Below are positions 15,704-31,229 of a stretch of 64,000 nucleotides of DNA, piece by piece. The notes under the pieces are model-generated. The model made no database searches. It had not been told where the DNA came from and worked only from the letters and a program-made list of their open reading frames with translations. The position numbers and the translations under genes were made by a program. Each line of letters opens with the position of its first letter. Positions within the stretch are counted from its first letter, which is position 1. Origin of the DNA: Pseudoips prasinana (lineage: Eukaryota > Arthropoda > Insecta > Lepidoptera > Nolidae); NCBI GenBank assembly GCA_951640165.1, contig OX621247.1, positions 36,864,001 through 36,928,000 on the forward strand. Reading direction: 5' to 3'.

Positions 15704-16007
15704 TTAATTGACCAAAAACTATGTTTTCAGTACAAAATACACAGAAACTATTGTTTAGGGTCGATTTTAGAAATATATATGTATATTATAATGAAAACAA
15801 AGTCACTTTATATAATGGGGGGCTAATATTAGACGATAGACACAAAAAGAATTATTGAAATCGAATGTTTGTGGATTGAGAATATACGTAATGTATGGGC
15901 AGAAACTACCCGCCACTACACCTCGGTTTTGGGTGATGAAAAATCTAAGATTGCAAATATCTTTAGAGTTATTGGTGCGATCACCGTGTATGCGGTGTCG
16001 TTAGATT
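15704..16007. other. Cluster of four 1-base insertions in satellite monomers 30-31
   Basis: Four single-base insertions fall within about 300 bases: AAGTTAATTG (15701-15710), GAGAATATACG near 15881, CGGTTTTGGG near 15927, and TTAGATTGCG (16001-16010). I saw none of these anywhere else in the 47.6-kb array, whose other monomers differ only by shared variants. This looks like uncorrected read error at an assembly join or a low-coverage patch, not biology. Confidence 0.7.
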
Positions 16008-19000
16008 GCGTCTCGACGAGAGCTAGCCGGTAAGTAAATAATCAAGTTAGGGTACAGTAGAAAAATAATTAGGTATCACTGAAAAACTAGAATTTGTACG
16101 TGAAAGTTAGGGTTTATATCAAAAAACTCAAATACCCTGTGTCTTACAACCGCAAATATGGTGTTGGCGGATGCGTTTCCTTGAGTTTTTGATATTAGAA
16201 CTATAAAAACTATATACACTATGTAAAAATAATAAGTAATTGACCAAAAACTATGTTTTCAGTACAAAATACACAGAAACTATTGTTTAGGGTCGATTTT
16301 AGAAATATATATGTATATTATAATGAAAACAAAGTCACTTTATATAATGGGGGGCTAATATTAGACGATAGACACAAAAAGAATTATTGAAATCGAATGT
16401 TTGTGGATTGAGATATACGTAATGTATGGGCAGAAACTACCCGCCACTACACCTCGGTTTGGGTGATGAAAAATCTAAGATTGCAAATATCTTTAGAGTT
16501 ATTGGTGCGATCACCGTGTATGCGGTGTCGTTAGATGCGTCTCGACGAGAGCTAGCCGGTAAGTAAATAATCAAGTTAGGGTACAGTAGAAAAATAATTA
16601 GGTATCACTGAAAAACTAGAATTTGTAGGTGAAAGTTAGGGTTTATATCAAAAAACTCAAATACCCTGTGTCTTACAACCGCAAATATGGTGTTGGCGGA
16701 TGCGTTTCCTTGAGTTTTTGATATTAGAACTATAAAAACTATATACACTATGTAAAAATAATAAGTAATTGACCAAAAACTATGTTTTCAGTACAAAATA
16801 CACAGAAACTATTGTTTAGGGTCGATTTTAGAAATATATATGTATATTATAATGAAAACAAAGTCACTTTATATAATGGGGGGGCTAATATTAGACGATA
16901 GACACAAAAAGAATTATTGAAATCGAATGTTTGTGGATTGAGATATACGTAATGTATGGGCAGAAACTACCCGCCACTACACCTCGGTTTGGGTGATGAA
17001 AAATCTAAGATTGCAAATATCTTTAGAGTTATTGGTGCGATCACCGTGTATGCGGTGTCGTTAGATGCGTCTCGACGAGAGCTAGCCGGTAAGTAAATAA
17101 TCAAGTTAGGGTACAGTAGAAAAATAATTAGGTATCACTGAAAAACTAGAATTTGTACGTGAAAGTTAGGGTTTATATCAAAAAACTCAAATACCCTGTG
17201 TCTTACAACCGCAAATATGGTGTTGGCGGATGCGTTTCCTTGAGTTTTTGATATTAGAACTATAAAAACTATATACACTATGTAAAAATAATAAGTAATT
17301 GACCAAAAACTATGTTTTCAGTACAAAATACACAGAAACTATTGTTTAGGGTCGATTTTAGAAATATATATGTATATTATAATGAAAACAAAGTCACTTT
17401 ATATAATGGGGGGCTAATATTAGACGATAGACACAAAAAGAATTATTGAAATCGAATGTTTGTGGATTGAGATATACGTAATGTATGGGCAGAAACTACC
17501 CGCCACTACACCTCGGTTTGGGTGATGAAAAATCTAAGATTGCAAATATCTTTAGAGTTATTGGTGCGATCACCGTGTATGCGGTGTCGTTAGATGCGTC
17601 TCGACGAGAGCTAGCCGGTAAGTAAATAATCAAGTTAGGGTACAGTAGAAAAATAATTAGGTATCACTGAAAAACTAGAATTTGTACGTGAAAGTTAGGG
17701 TTTATATCAAAAAACTCAAATACCCTGTGTCTTACAACCGCAAATATGGTGTTGGCGGATGCGTTTCCTTGAGTTTTTGATATTAGAACTATAAAAACTA
17801 TATACACTATGTAAAAATAATAAGTAATTGACCAAAAACTATGTTTTCAGTACAAAATACACAGAAACTATTGTTTAGGGTCGATTTTAGAAATATATAT
17901 GTATATTATAATGAAAACAAAGTCACTTTATATAATGGGGGGCTAATATTAGACGATAGACACAAAAAGAATTATTGAAATCGAATGTTTGTGGATTGAG
18001 ATATACGTAATGTATGGGCAGAAACTACCCGCCACTACACCTCGGTTTGGGTGATGAAAAATCTAAGATTGCAAATATCTTTAGAGTTATTGGTGCGATC
18101 ACCGTGTATGCGGTGTCGTTAGATGCGTCTCGACGAGAGCTAGCCGGTAAGTAAATAATCAAGTTAGGGTACAGTAGAAAAATAATTAGGTATCACTGAA
18201 AAACTAGAATTTGTACGTGAAAGTTAGGGTTTATATCAAAAAACTCAAATACCCTGTGTCTTACAACCGCAAATATGGTGTTGGCGGATGCGTTTCCTTG
18301 AGTTTTTGATATTAGAACTATAAAAACTATATACACTATGTAAAAATAATAAGTAATTGACCAAAAACTATGTTTTCAGTACAAAATACACAGAAACTAT
18401 TGTTTAGGGTCGATTTTAGAAATATATATGTATATTATAATGAAAACAAAGTCACTTTATATAATGGGGGGCTAATATTAGACGATAGACACAAAAAGAA
18501 TTATTGAAATCGAATGTTTGTGGATTGAGATATACGTAATGTATGGGCAGAAACTACCCGCCACTACACCTCGGTTTGGGTGATGAAAAATCTAAGATTG
18601 CAAATATCTTTAGAGTTATTGGTGCGATCACCGTGTATGCGGTGTCGTTAGATGCGTCTCGACGAGAGCTAGCCGGTAAGTAAATAATCAAGTTAGGGTA
18701 CAGTAGAAAAATAATTAGGTATCACTGAAAAACTAGAATTTGTAGGTGAAAGTTAGGGTTTATATCAAAAAACTCAAATACCCTGTGTCTTACAACCGCA
18801 AATATGGTGTTGGCGGATGCGTTTCCTTGAGTTTTTGATATTAGAACTATAAAAACTATATACACTATGTAAAAATAATAAGTAATTGACCAAAAACTAT
18901 GTTTTCAGTACAAAATACACAGAAACTATTGTTTAGGGTCGATTTTAGAAATATATATGTATATTATAATGAAAACAAAGTCACTTTATATAATGGGGGG

Positions 19001-20649
19001 CTAATATTAGACGATAGACACAAAAAGAATTATTGAAATCGAATGTTTGTGGATTGAGATATACGTAATGTATGGGCAGAAACTACCCGCCACTACACCT
19101 CGGTTTGGGTGATGAAAAATCTAAGATTGCAAATATCTTTAGAGTTATTGGTGCGATCACCGTGTATGCGGTGTCGTTAGATGCGTCTCGACGAGAGCTA
19201 GCCGGTAAGTAAATAATCAAGTTAGGGTACAGTAGAAAAATAATTAGGTATCACTGAAAAACTAGAATTTGTACGTGAAAGTTAGGGTTTATATCAAAAA
19301 ACTCAAATACCCTGTGTCTTACAACCGCAAATATGGTGTTGGCGGATGCGTTTCCTTGAGTTTTTGATATTAGAACTATAAAAACTATATACACTATGTA
19401 AAAATAATAAGTAATTGACCAAAAACTATGTTTTCAGTACAAAATACACAGAAACTATTGTTTAGGGTCGATTTTAGAAATATATATGTATATTATAATG
19501 AAAACAAAGTCACTTTATATAATGGGGGGCTAATATTAGACGATAGACACAAAAAGAATTATTGAAATCGAATGTTTGTGGATTGAGATATACGTAATGT
19601 ATGGGCAGAAACTACCCGCCACTACACCTCGGTTTGGGTGATGAAAAATCTAAGATTGCAAATATCTTTAGAGTTATTGGTGCGATCACCGTGTATGCGG
19701 TGTCGTTAGATGCGTCTCGACGAGAGCTAGCCGGTAAGTAAATAATCAAGTTAGGGTACAGTAGAAAAATAATTAGGTATCACTGAAAAACTAGAATTTG
19801 TAGGTGAAAGTTAGGGTTTATATCAAAAAACTCAAATACCCTGTGTCTTACAACCGCAAATATGGTGTTGGCGGATGCGTTTCCTTGAGTTTTTGATATT
19901 AGAACTATAAAAACTATATACACTATGTAAAAATAATAAGTAATTGACCAAAAACTATGTTTTCAGTACAAAATACACAGAAACTATTGTTTAGGGTCGA
20001 TTTTAGAAATATATATGTATATTATAATGAAAACAAAGTCACTTTATATAATGGGGGGCTAATATTAGACGATAGACACAAAAAGAATTATTGAAATCGA
20101 ATGTTTGTGGATTGAGATATACGTAATGTATGGGCAGAAACTACCCGCCACTACACCTCGGTTTGGGTGATGAAAAATCTAAGATTGCAAATATCTTTAG
20201 AGTTATTGGTGCGATCACCGTGTATGCGGTGTCGTTAGATGCGTCTCGACGAGAGCTAGCCGGTAAGTAAATAATCAAGTTAGGGTACAGTAGAAAAATA
20301 ATTAGGTATCACTGAAAAACTAGAATTTGTACGTGAAAGTTAGGGTTTATATCAAAAAACTCAAATACCCTGTGTCTTACAACCGCAAATATGGTGTTGG
20401 CGGATGCGTTTCCTTGAGTTTTTGATATTAGAACTATAAAAACTATATACACTATGTAAAAATAATAAGTAATTGACCAAAAACTATGTTTTCAGTACAA
20501 AATACACAGAAACTATTGTTTAGGGTCGATTTTAGAAATATATATGTATATTATAATGAAAACAAAGTCACTTTATATAATGGGGGGCTAATATTAGACG
20601 ATAGACACAAAAAGAATTATTGAAATCGAATGTTTGTGGATTGAGATAT

Positions 20650-23600
20650 ACGTAATGTATGGGCAGAAACTACCCGCCACTACACCTCGGTTTGGGTGAT
20701 GAAAAATCTAAGATTGCAAATATCTTTAGAGTTATTGGTGCGATCACCGTGTATGCGGTGTCGTTAGATGCGTCTCGACGAGAGCTAGCCGGTAAGTAAA
20801 TAATCAAGTTAGGGTACAGTAGAAAAATAATTAGGTATCACTGAAAAACTAGAATTTGTAGGTGAAAGTTAGGGTTTATATCAAAAAACTCAAATACCCT
20901 GTGTCTTACAACCGCAAATATGGTGTTGGCGGATGCGTTTCCTTGAGTTTTTGATATTAGAACTATAAAAACTATATACACTATGTAAAAATAATAAGTA
21001 ATTGACCAAAAACTATGTTTTCAGTACAAAATACACAGAAACTATTGTTTAGGGTCGATTTTAGAAATATATATGTATATTATAATGAAAACAAAGTCAC
21101 TTTATATAATGGGGGGCTAATATTAGACGATAGACACAAAAAGAATTATTGAAATCGAATGTTTGTGGATTGAGATATACGTAATGTATGGGCAGAAACT
21201 ACCCGCCACTACACCTCGGTTTGGGTGATGAAAAATCTAAGATTGCAAATATCTTTAGAGTTATTGGTGCGATCACCGTGTATGCGGTGTCGTTAGATGC
21301 GTCTCGACGAGAGCTAGCCGGTAAGTAAATAATCAAGTTAGGGTACAGTAGAAAAATAATTAGGTATCACTGAAAAACTAGAATTTGTACGTGAAAGTTA
21401 GGGTTTATATCAAAAAACTCAAATACCCTGTGTCTTACAACCGCAAATATGGTGTTGGCGGATGCGTTTCCTTGAGTTTTTGATATTAGAACTATAAAAA
21501 CTATATACACTATGTAAAAATAATAAGTAATTGACCAAAAACTATGTTTTCAGTACAAAATACACAGAAACTATTGTTTAGGGTCGATTTTAGAAATATA
21601 TATGTATATTATAATGAAAACAAAGTCACTTTATATAATGGGGGGCTAATATTAGACGATAGACACAAAAAGAATTATTGAAATCGAATGTTTGTGGATT
21701 GAGATATACGTAATGTATGGGCAGAAACTACCCGCCACTACACCTCGGTTTGGGTGATGAAAAATCTAAGATTGCAAATATCTTTAGAGTTATTGGTGCG
21801 ATCACCGTGTATGCGGTGTCGTTAGATGCGTCTCGACGAGAGCTAGCCGGTAAGTAAATAATCAAGTTAGGGTACAGTAGAAAAATAATTAGGTATCACT
21901 GAAAAACTAGAATTTGTACGTGAAAGTTAGGGTTTATATCAAAAAACTCAAATACCCTGTGTCTTACAACCGCAAATATGGTGTTGGCGGATGCGTTTCC
22001 TTGAGTTTTTGATATTAGAACTATAAAAACTATATACACTATGTAAAAATAATAAGTAATTGACCAAAAACTATGTTTTCAGTACAAAATACACAGAAAC
22101 TATTGTTTAGGGTCGATTTTAGAAATATATATGTATATTATAATGAAAACAAAGTCACTTTATATAATGGGGGGCTAATATTAGACGATAGACACAAAAA
22201 GAATTATTGAAATCGAATGTTTGTGGATTGAGATATACGTAATGTATGGGCAGAAACTACCCGCCACTACACCTCGGTTTGGGTGATGAAAAATCTAAGA
22301 TTGCAAATATCTTTAGAGTTATTGGTGCGATCACCGTGTATGCGGTGTCGTTAGATGCGTCTCGACGAGAGCTAGCCGGTAAGTAAATAATCAAGTTAGG
22401 GTACAGTAGAAAAATAATTAGGTATCACTGAAAAACTAGAATTTGTAGGTGAAAGTTAGGGTTTATATCAAAAAACTCAAATACCCTGTGTCTTACAACC
22501 GCAAATATGGTGTTGGCGGATGCGTTTCCTTGAGTTTTTGATATTAGAACTATAAAAACTATATACACTATGTAAAAATAATAAGTAATTGACCAAAAAC
22601 TATGTTTTCAGTACAAAATACACAGAAACTATTGTTTAGGGTCGATTTTAGAAATATATATGTATATTATAATGAAAACAAAGTCACTTTATATAATGGG
22701 GGGCTAATATTAGACGATAGACACAAAAAGAATTATTGAAATCGAATGTTTGTGGATTGAGATATACGTAATGTATGGGCAGAAACTACCCGCGACTACA
22801 CCTCGGTTTGGGTGATGAAAAATCTAAGATTGCAAATATCTTTAGAGTTATTGGTGCGATCACCGTGTATGCGGTGTCGTTAGATGCGTCTCGACGAGAG
22901 CTAGCCGGTAAGTAAATAATCAAGTTAGGGTACAGTAGAAAAATAATTAGGTATCACTGAAAAACTAGAATTTGTACGTGAAAGTTAGGGTTTATATCAA
23001 AAAACTCAAATACCCTGTGTCTTACAACCGCAAATATGGTGTTGGCGGATGCGTTTCCTTGAGTTTTTGATATTAGAACTATAAAAACTATATACACTAT
23101 GTAAAAATAATAAGTAATTGACCAAAAACTATGTTTTCAGTACAAAATACACAGAAACTATTGTTTAGGGTCGATTTTAGAAATATATATGTATATTATA
23201 ATGAAAACAAAGTCACTTTATATAATGGGGGGCTAATATTAGACGATAGACACAAAAAGAATTATTGAAATCGAATGTTTGTGGATTGAGATATACGTAA
23301 TGTATGGGCAGAAACTACCCGCCACTACACCTCGGTTTGGGTGATGAAAAATCTAAGATTGCAAATATCTTTAGAGTTATTGGTGCGATCACCGTGTATG
23401 CGGTGTCGTTAGATGCGTCTCGACGAGAGCTAGCCGGTAAGTAAATAATCAAGTTAGGGTACAGTAGAAAAATAATTAGGTATCACTGAAAAACTAGAAT
23501 TTGTACGTGAAAGTTAGGGTTTATATCAAAAAACTCAAATACCCTGTGTCTTACAACCGCAAATATGGTGTTGGCGGATGCGTTTCCTTGAGTTTTTGAT

Positions 23601-26468
23601 ATTAGAACTATAAAAACTATATACACTATGTAAAAATAATAAGTAATTGACCAAAAACTATGTTTTCAGTACAAAATACACAGAAACTATTGTTTAGGGT
23701 CGATTTTAGAAATATATATGTATATTATAATGAAAACAAAGTCACTTTATATAATGGGGGGCTAATATTAGACGATAGACACAAAAAGAATTATTGAAAT
23801 CGAATGTTTGTGGATTGAGATATACGTAATGTATGGGCAGAAACTACCCGCCACTACACCTCGGTTTGGGTGATGAAAAATCTAAGATTGCAAATATCTT
23901 TAGAGTTATTGGTGCGATCACCGTGTATGCGGTGTCGTTAGATGCGTCTCGACGAGAGCTAGCCGGTAAGTAAATAATCAAGTTAGGGTACAGTAGAAAA
24001 ATAATTAGGTATCACTGAAAAACTAGAATTTGTACGTGAAAGTTAGGGTTTATATCAAAAAACTCAAATACCCTGTGTCTTACAACCGCAAATATGGTGT
24101 TGGCGGATGCGTTTCCTTGAGTTTTTGATATTAGAACTATAAAAACTATATACACTATGTAAAAATAATAAGTAATTGACCAAAAACTATGTTTTCAGTA
24201 CAAAATACACAGAAACTATTGTTTAGGGTCGATTTTAGAAATATATATGTATATTATAATGAAAACAAAGTCACTTTATATAATGGGGGGCTAATATTAG
24301 ACGATAGACACAAAAAGAATTATTGAAATCGAATGTTTGTGGATTGAGATATACGTAATGTATGGGCAGAAACTACCCGCCACTACACCTCGGTTTGGGT
24401 GATGAAAAATCTAAGATTGCAAATATCTTTAGAGTTATTGGTGCGATCACCGTGTATGCGGTGTCGTTAGATGCGTCTCGACGAGAGCTAGCCGGTAAGT
24501 AAATAATCAAGTTAGGGTACAGTAGAAAAATAATTAGGTATCACTGAAAAACTAGAATTTGTACGTGAAAGTTAGGGTTTATATCAAAAAACTCAAATAC
24601 CCTGTGTCTTACAACCGCAAATATGGTGTTGGCGGATGCGTTTCCTTGAGTTTTTGATATTAGAACTATAAAAACTATATACACTATGTAAAAATAATAA
24701 GTAATTGACCAAAAACTATGTTTTCAGTACAAAATACACAGAAACTATTGTTTAGGGTCGATTTTAGAAATATATATGTATATTATAATGAAAACAAAGT
24801 CACTTTATATAATGGGGGGCTAATATTAGACGATAGACACAAAAAGAATTATTGAAATCGAATGTTTGTGGATTGAGATATACGTAATGTATGGGCAGAA
24901 ACTACCCGCCACTACACCTCGGTTTGGGTGATGAAAAATCTAAGATTGCAAATATCTTTAGAGTTATTGGTGCGATCACCGTGTATGCGGTGTCGTTAGA
25001 TGCGTCTCGACGAGAGCTAGCCGGTAAGTAAATAATCAAGTTAGGGTACAGTAGAAAAATAATTAGGTATCACTGAAAAACTAGAATTTGTAGGTGAAAG
25101 TTAGGGTTTATATCAAAAAACTCAAATACCCTGTGTCTTACAACCGCAAATATGGTGTTGGCGGATGCGTTTCCTTGAGTTTTTGATATTAGAACTATAA
25201 AAACTATATACACTATGTAAAAATAATAAGTAATTGACCAAAAACTATGTTTTCAGTACAAAATACACAGAAACTATTGTTTAGGGTCGATTTTAGAAAT
25301 ATATATGTATATTATAATGAAAACAAAGTCACTTTATATAATGGGGGGCTAATATTAGACGATAGACACAAAAAGAATTATTGAAATCGAATGTTTGTGG
25401 ATTGAGATATACGTAATGTATGGGCAGAAACTACCCGCGACTACACCTCGGTTTGGGTGATGAAAAATCTAAGATTGCAAATATCTTTAGAGTTATTGGT
25501 GCGATCACCGTGTATGCGGTGTCGTTAGATGCGTCTCGACGAGAGCTAGCCGGTAAGTAAATAATCAAGTTAGGGTACAGTAGAAAAATAATTAGGTATC
25601 ACTGAAAAACTAGAATTTGTAGGTGAAAGTTAGGGTTTATATCAAAAAACTCAAATACCCTGTGTCTTACAACCGCAAATATGGTGTTGGCGGATGCGTT
25701 TCCTTGAGTTTTTGATATTAGAACTATAAAAACTATATACACTATGTAAAAATAATAAGTAATTGACCAAAAACTATGTTTTCAGTACAAAATACACAGA
25801 AACTATTGTTTAGGGTCGATTTTAGAAATATATATGTATATTATAATGAAAACAAAGTCACTTTATATAATGGGGGGCTAATATTAGACGATAGACACAA
25901 AAAGAATTATTGAAATCGAATGTTTGTGGATTGAGATATACGTAATGTATGGGCAGAAACTACCCGCCACTACACCTCGGTTTGGGTGATGAAAAATCTA
26001 AGATTGCAAATATCTTTAGAGTTATTGGTGCGATCACCGTGTATGCGGTGTCGTTAGATGCGTCTCGACGAGAGCTAGCCGGTAAGTAAATAATCAAGTT
26101 AGGGTACAGTAGAAAAATAATTAGGTATCACTGAAAAACTAGAATTTGTAGGTGAAAGTTAGGGTTTATATCAAAAAACTCAAATACCCTGTGTCTTACA
26201 ACCGCAAATATGGTGTTGGCGGATGCGTTTCCTTGAGTTTTTGATATTAGAACTATAAAAACTATATACACTATGTAAAAATAATAAGTAATTGACCAAA
26301 AACTATGTTTTCAGTACAAAATACACAGAAACTATTGTTTAGGGTCGATTTTAGAAATATATATGTATATTATAATGAAAACAAAGTCACTTTATATAAT
26401 GGGGGGCTAATATTAGACGATAGACACAAAAAGAATTATTGAAATCGAATGTTTGTGGATTGAGATAT
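20650..26468 (+). repeat. Satellite higher-order block B, first copy (monomers 40-50)
   Basis: Reading the C/G substitution in TTTGTA(C/G)GTG, monomers 40-50 give G C C G C C C C G G G. CCCGCGACT occurs in monomers 44 and 49. Exactly the same 13-marker pattern appears in monomers 60-70. Confidence 0.8.
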
Positions 26469-29400
26469 ACGTAATGTATGGGCAGAAACTACCCGCCACT
26501 ACACCTCGGTTTGGGTGATGAAAAATCTAAGATTGCAAATATCTTTAGAGTTATTGGTGCGATCACCGTGTATGCGGTGTCGTTAGATGCGTCTCGACGA
26601 GAGCTAGCCGGTAAGTAAATAATCAAGTTAGGGTACAGTAGAAAAATAATTAGGTATCACTGAAAAACTAGAATTTGTACGTGAAAGTTAGGGTTTATAT
26701 CAAAAAACTCAAATACCCTGTGTCTTACAACCGCAAATATGGTGTTGGCGGATGCGTTTCCTTGAGTTTTTGATATTAGAACTATAAAAACTATATACAC
26801 TATGTAAAAATAATAAGTAATTGACCAAAAACTATGTTTTCAGTACAAAATACACAGAAACTATTGTTTAGGGTCGATTTTAGAAATATATATGTATATT
26901 ATAATGAAAACAAAGTCACTTTATATAATGGGGGGCTAATATTAGACGATAGACACAAAAAGAATTATTGAAATCGAATGTTTGTGGATTGAGATATACG
27001 TAATGTATGGGCAGAAACTACCCGCCACTACACCTCGGTTTGGGTGATGAAAAATCTAAGATTGCAAATATCTTTAGAGTTATTGGTGCGATCACCGTGT
27101 ATGCGGTGTCGTTAGATGCGTCTCGACGAGAGCTAGCCGGTAAGTAAATAATCAAGTTAGGGTACAGTAGAAAAATAATTAGGTATCACTGAAAAACTAG
27201 AATTTGTACGTGAAAGTTAGGGTTTATATCAAAAAACTCAAATACCCTGTGTCTTACAACCGCAAATATGGTGTTGGCGGATGCGTTTCCTTGAGTTTTT
27301 GATATTAGAACTATAAAAACTATATACACTATGTAAAAATAATAAGTAATTGACCAAAAACTATGTTTTCAGTACAAAATACACAGAAACTATTGTTTAG
27401 GGTCGATTTTAGAAATATATATGTATATTATAATGAAAACAAAGTCACTTTATATAATGGGGGGCTAATATTAGACGATAGACACAAAAAGAATTATTGA
27501 AATCGAATGTTTGTGGATTGAGATATACGTAATGTATGGGCAGAAACTACCCGCCACTACACCTCGGTTTGGGTGATGAAAAATCTAAGATTGCAAATAT
27601 CTTTAGAGTTATTGGTGCGATCACCGTGTATGCGGTGTCGTTAGATGCGTCTCGACGAGAGCTAGCCGGTAAGTAAATAATCAAGTTAGGGTACAGTAGA
27701 AAAATAATTAGGTATCACTGAAAAACTAGAATTTGTACGTGAAAGTTAGGGTTTATATCAAAAAACTCAAATACCCTGTGTCTTACAACCGCAAATATGG
27801 TGTTGGCGGATGCGTTTCCTTGAGTTTTTGATATTAGAACTATAAAAACTATATACACTATGTAAAAATAATAAGTAATTGACCAAAAACTATGTTTTCA
27901 GTACAAAATACACAGAAACTATTGTTTAGGGTCGATTTTAGAAATATATATGTATATTATAATGAAAACAAAGTCACTTTATATAATGGGGGGCTAATAT
28001 TAGACGATAGACACAAAAAGAATTATTGAAATCGAATGTTTGTGGATTGAGATATACGTAATGTATGGGCAGAAACTACCCGCCACTACACCTCGGTTTG
28101 GGTGATGAAAAATCTAAGATTGCAAATATCTTTAGAGTTATTGGTGCGATCACCGTGTATGCGGTGTCGTTAGATGCGTCTCGACGAGAGCTAGCCGGTA
28201 AGTAAATAATCAAGTTAGGGTACAGTAGAAAAATAATTAGGTATCACTGAAAAACTAGAATTTGTAGGTGAAAGTTAGGGTTTATATCAAAAAACTCAAA
28301 TACCCTGTGTCTTACAACCGCAAATATGGTGTTGGCGGATGCGTTTCCTTGAGTTTTTGATATTAGAACTATAAAAACTATATACACTATGTAAAAATAA
28401 TAAGTAATTGACCAAAAACTATGTTTTCAGTACAAAATACACAGAAACTATTGTTTAGGGTCGATTTTAGAAATATATATGTATATTATAATGAAAACAA
28501 AGTCACTTTATATAATGGGGGGCTAATATTAGACGATAGACACAAAAAGAATTATTGAAATCGAATGTTTGTGGATTGAGATATACGTAATGTATGGGCA
28601 GAAACTACCCGCGACTACACCTCGGTTTGGGTGATGAAAAATCTAAGATTGCAAATATCTTTAGAGTTATTGGTGCGATCACCGTGTATGCGGTGTCGTT
28701 AGATGCGTCTCGACGAGAGCTAGCCGGTAAGTAAATAATCAAGTTAGGGTACAGTAGAAAAATAATTAGGTATCACTGAAAAACTAGAATTTGTAGGTGA
28801 AAGTTAGGGTTTATATCAAAAAACTCAAATACCCTGTGTCTTACAACCGCAAATATGGTGTTGGCGGATGCGTTTCCTTGAGTTTTTGATATTAGAACTA
28901 TAAAAACTATATACACTATGTAAAAATAATAAGTAATTGACCAAAAACTATGTTTTCAGTACAAAATACACAGAAACTATTGTTTAGGGTCGATTTTAGA
29001 AATATATATGTATATTATAATGAAAACAAAGTCACTTTATATAATGGGGGGCTAATATTAGACGATAGACACAAAAAGAATTATTGAAATCGAATGTTTG
29101 TGGATTGAGATATACGTAATGTATGGGCAGAAACTACCCGCGACTACACCTCGGTTTGGGTGATGAAAAATCTAAGATTGCAAATATCTTTAGAGTTATT
29201 GGTGCGATCACCGTGTATGCGGTGTCGTTAGATGCGTCTCGACGAGAGCTAGCCGGTAAGTAAATAATCAAGTTAGGGTACAGTAGAAAAATAATTAGGT
29301 ATCACTGAAAAACTAGAATTTGTAGGTGAAAGTTAGGGTTTATATCAAAAAACTCAAATACCCTGTGTCTTACAACCGCAAATATGGTGTTGGCGGATGC

Positions 29401-31229
29401 GTTTCCTTGAGTTTTTGATATTAGAACTATAAAAACTATATACACTATGTAAAAATAATAAGTAATTGACCAAAAACTATGTTTTCAGTACAAAATACAC
29501 AGAAACTATTGTTTAGGGTCGATTTTAGAAATATATATGTATATTATAATGAAAACAAAGTCACTTTATATAATGGGGGGCTAATATTAGACGATAGACA
29601 CAAAAAGAATTATTGAAATCGAATGTTTGTGGATTGAGATATACGTAATGTATGGGCAGAAACTACCCGCCACTACACCTCGGTTTGGGTGATGAAAAAT
29701 CTAAGATTGCAAATATCTTTAGAGTTATTGGTGCGATCACCGTGTATGCGGTGTCGTTAGATGCGTCTCGACGAGAGCTAGCCGGTAAGTAAATAATCAA
29801 GTTAGGGTACAGTAGAAAAATAATTAGGTATCACTGAAAAACTAGAATTTGTACGTGAAAGTTAGGGTTTATATCAAAAAACTCAAATACCCTGTGTCTT
29901 ACAACCGCAAATATGGTGTTGGCGGATGCGTTTCCTTGAGTTTTTGATATTAGAACTATAAAAACTATATACACTATGTAAAAATAATAAGTAATTGACC
30001 AAAAACTATGTTTTCAGTACAAAATACACAGAAACTATTGTTTAGGGTCGATTTTAGAAATATATATGTATATTATAATGAAAACAAAGTCACTTTATAT
30101 AATGGGGGGCTAATATTAGACGATAGACACAAAAAGAATTATTGAAATCGAATGTTTGTGGATTGAGATATACGTAATGTATGGGCAGAAACTACCCGCC
30201 ACTACACCTCGGTTTGGGTGATGAAAAATCTAAGATTGCAAATATCTTTAGAGTTATTGGTGCGATCACCGTGTATGCGGTGTCGTTAGATGCGTCTCGA
30301 CGAGAGCTAGCCGGTAAGTAAATAATCAAGTTAGGGTACAGTAGAAAAATAATTAGGTATCACTGAAAAACTAGAATTTGTACGTGAAAGTTAGGGTTTA
30401 TATCAAAAAACTCAAATACCCTGTGTCTTACAACCGCAAATATGGTGTTGGCGGATGCGTTTCCTTGAGTTTTTGATATTAGAACTATAAAAACTATATA
30501 CACTATGTAAAAATAATAAGTAATTGACCAAAAACTATGTTTTCAGTACAAAATACACAGAAACTATTGTTTAGGGTCGATTTTAGAAATATATATGTAT
30601 ATTATAATGAAAACAAAGTCACTTTATATAATGGGGGGCTAATATTAGACGATAGACACAAAAAGAATTATTGAAATCGAATGTTTGTGGATTGAGATAT
30701 ACGTAATGTATGGGCAGAAACTACCCGCCACTACACCTCGGTTTGGGTGATGAAAAATCTAAGATTGCAAATATCTTTAGAGTTATTGGTGCGATCACCG
30801 TGTATGCGGTGTCGTTAGATGCGTCTCGACGAGAGCTAGCCGGTAAGTAAATAATCAAGTTAGGGTACAGTAGAAAAATAATTAGGTATCACTGAAAAAC
30901 TAGAATTTGTACGTGAAAGTTAGGGTTTATATCAAAAAACTCAAATACCCTGTGTCTTACAACCGCAAATATGGTGTTGGCGGATGCGTTTCCTTGAGTT
31001 TTTGATATTAGAACTATAAAAACTATATACACTATGTAAAAATAATAAGTAATTGACCAAAAACTATGTTTTCAGTACAAAATACACAGAAACTATTGTT
31101 TAGGGTCGATTTTAGAAATATATATGTATATTATAATGAAAACAAAGTCACTTTATATAATGGGGGGCTAATATTAGACGATAGACACAAAAAGAATTAT
31201 TGAAATCGAATGTTTGTGGATTGAGATAT

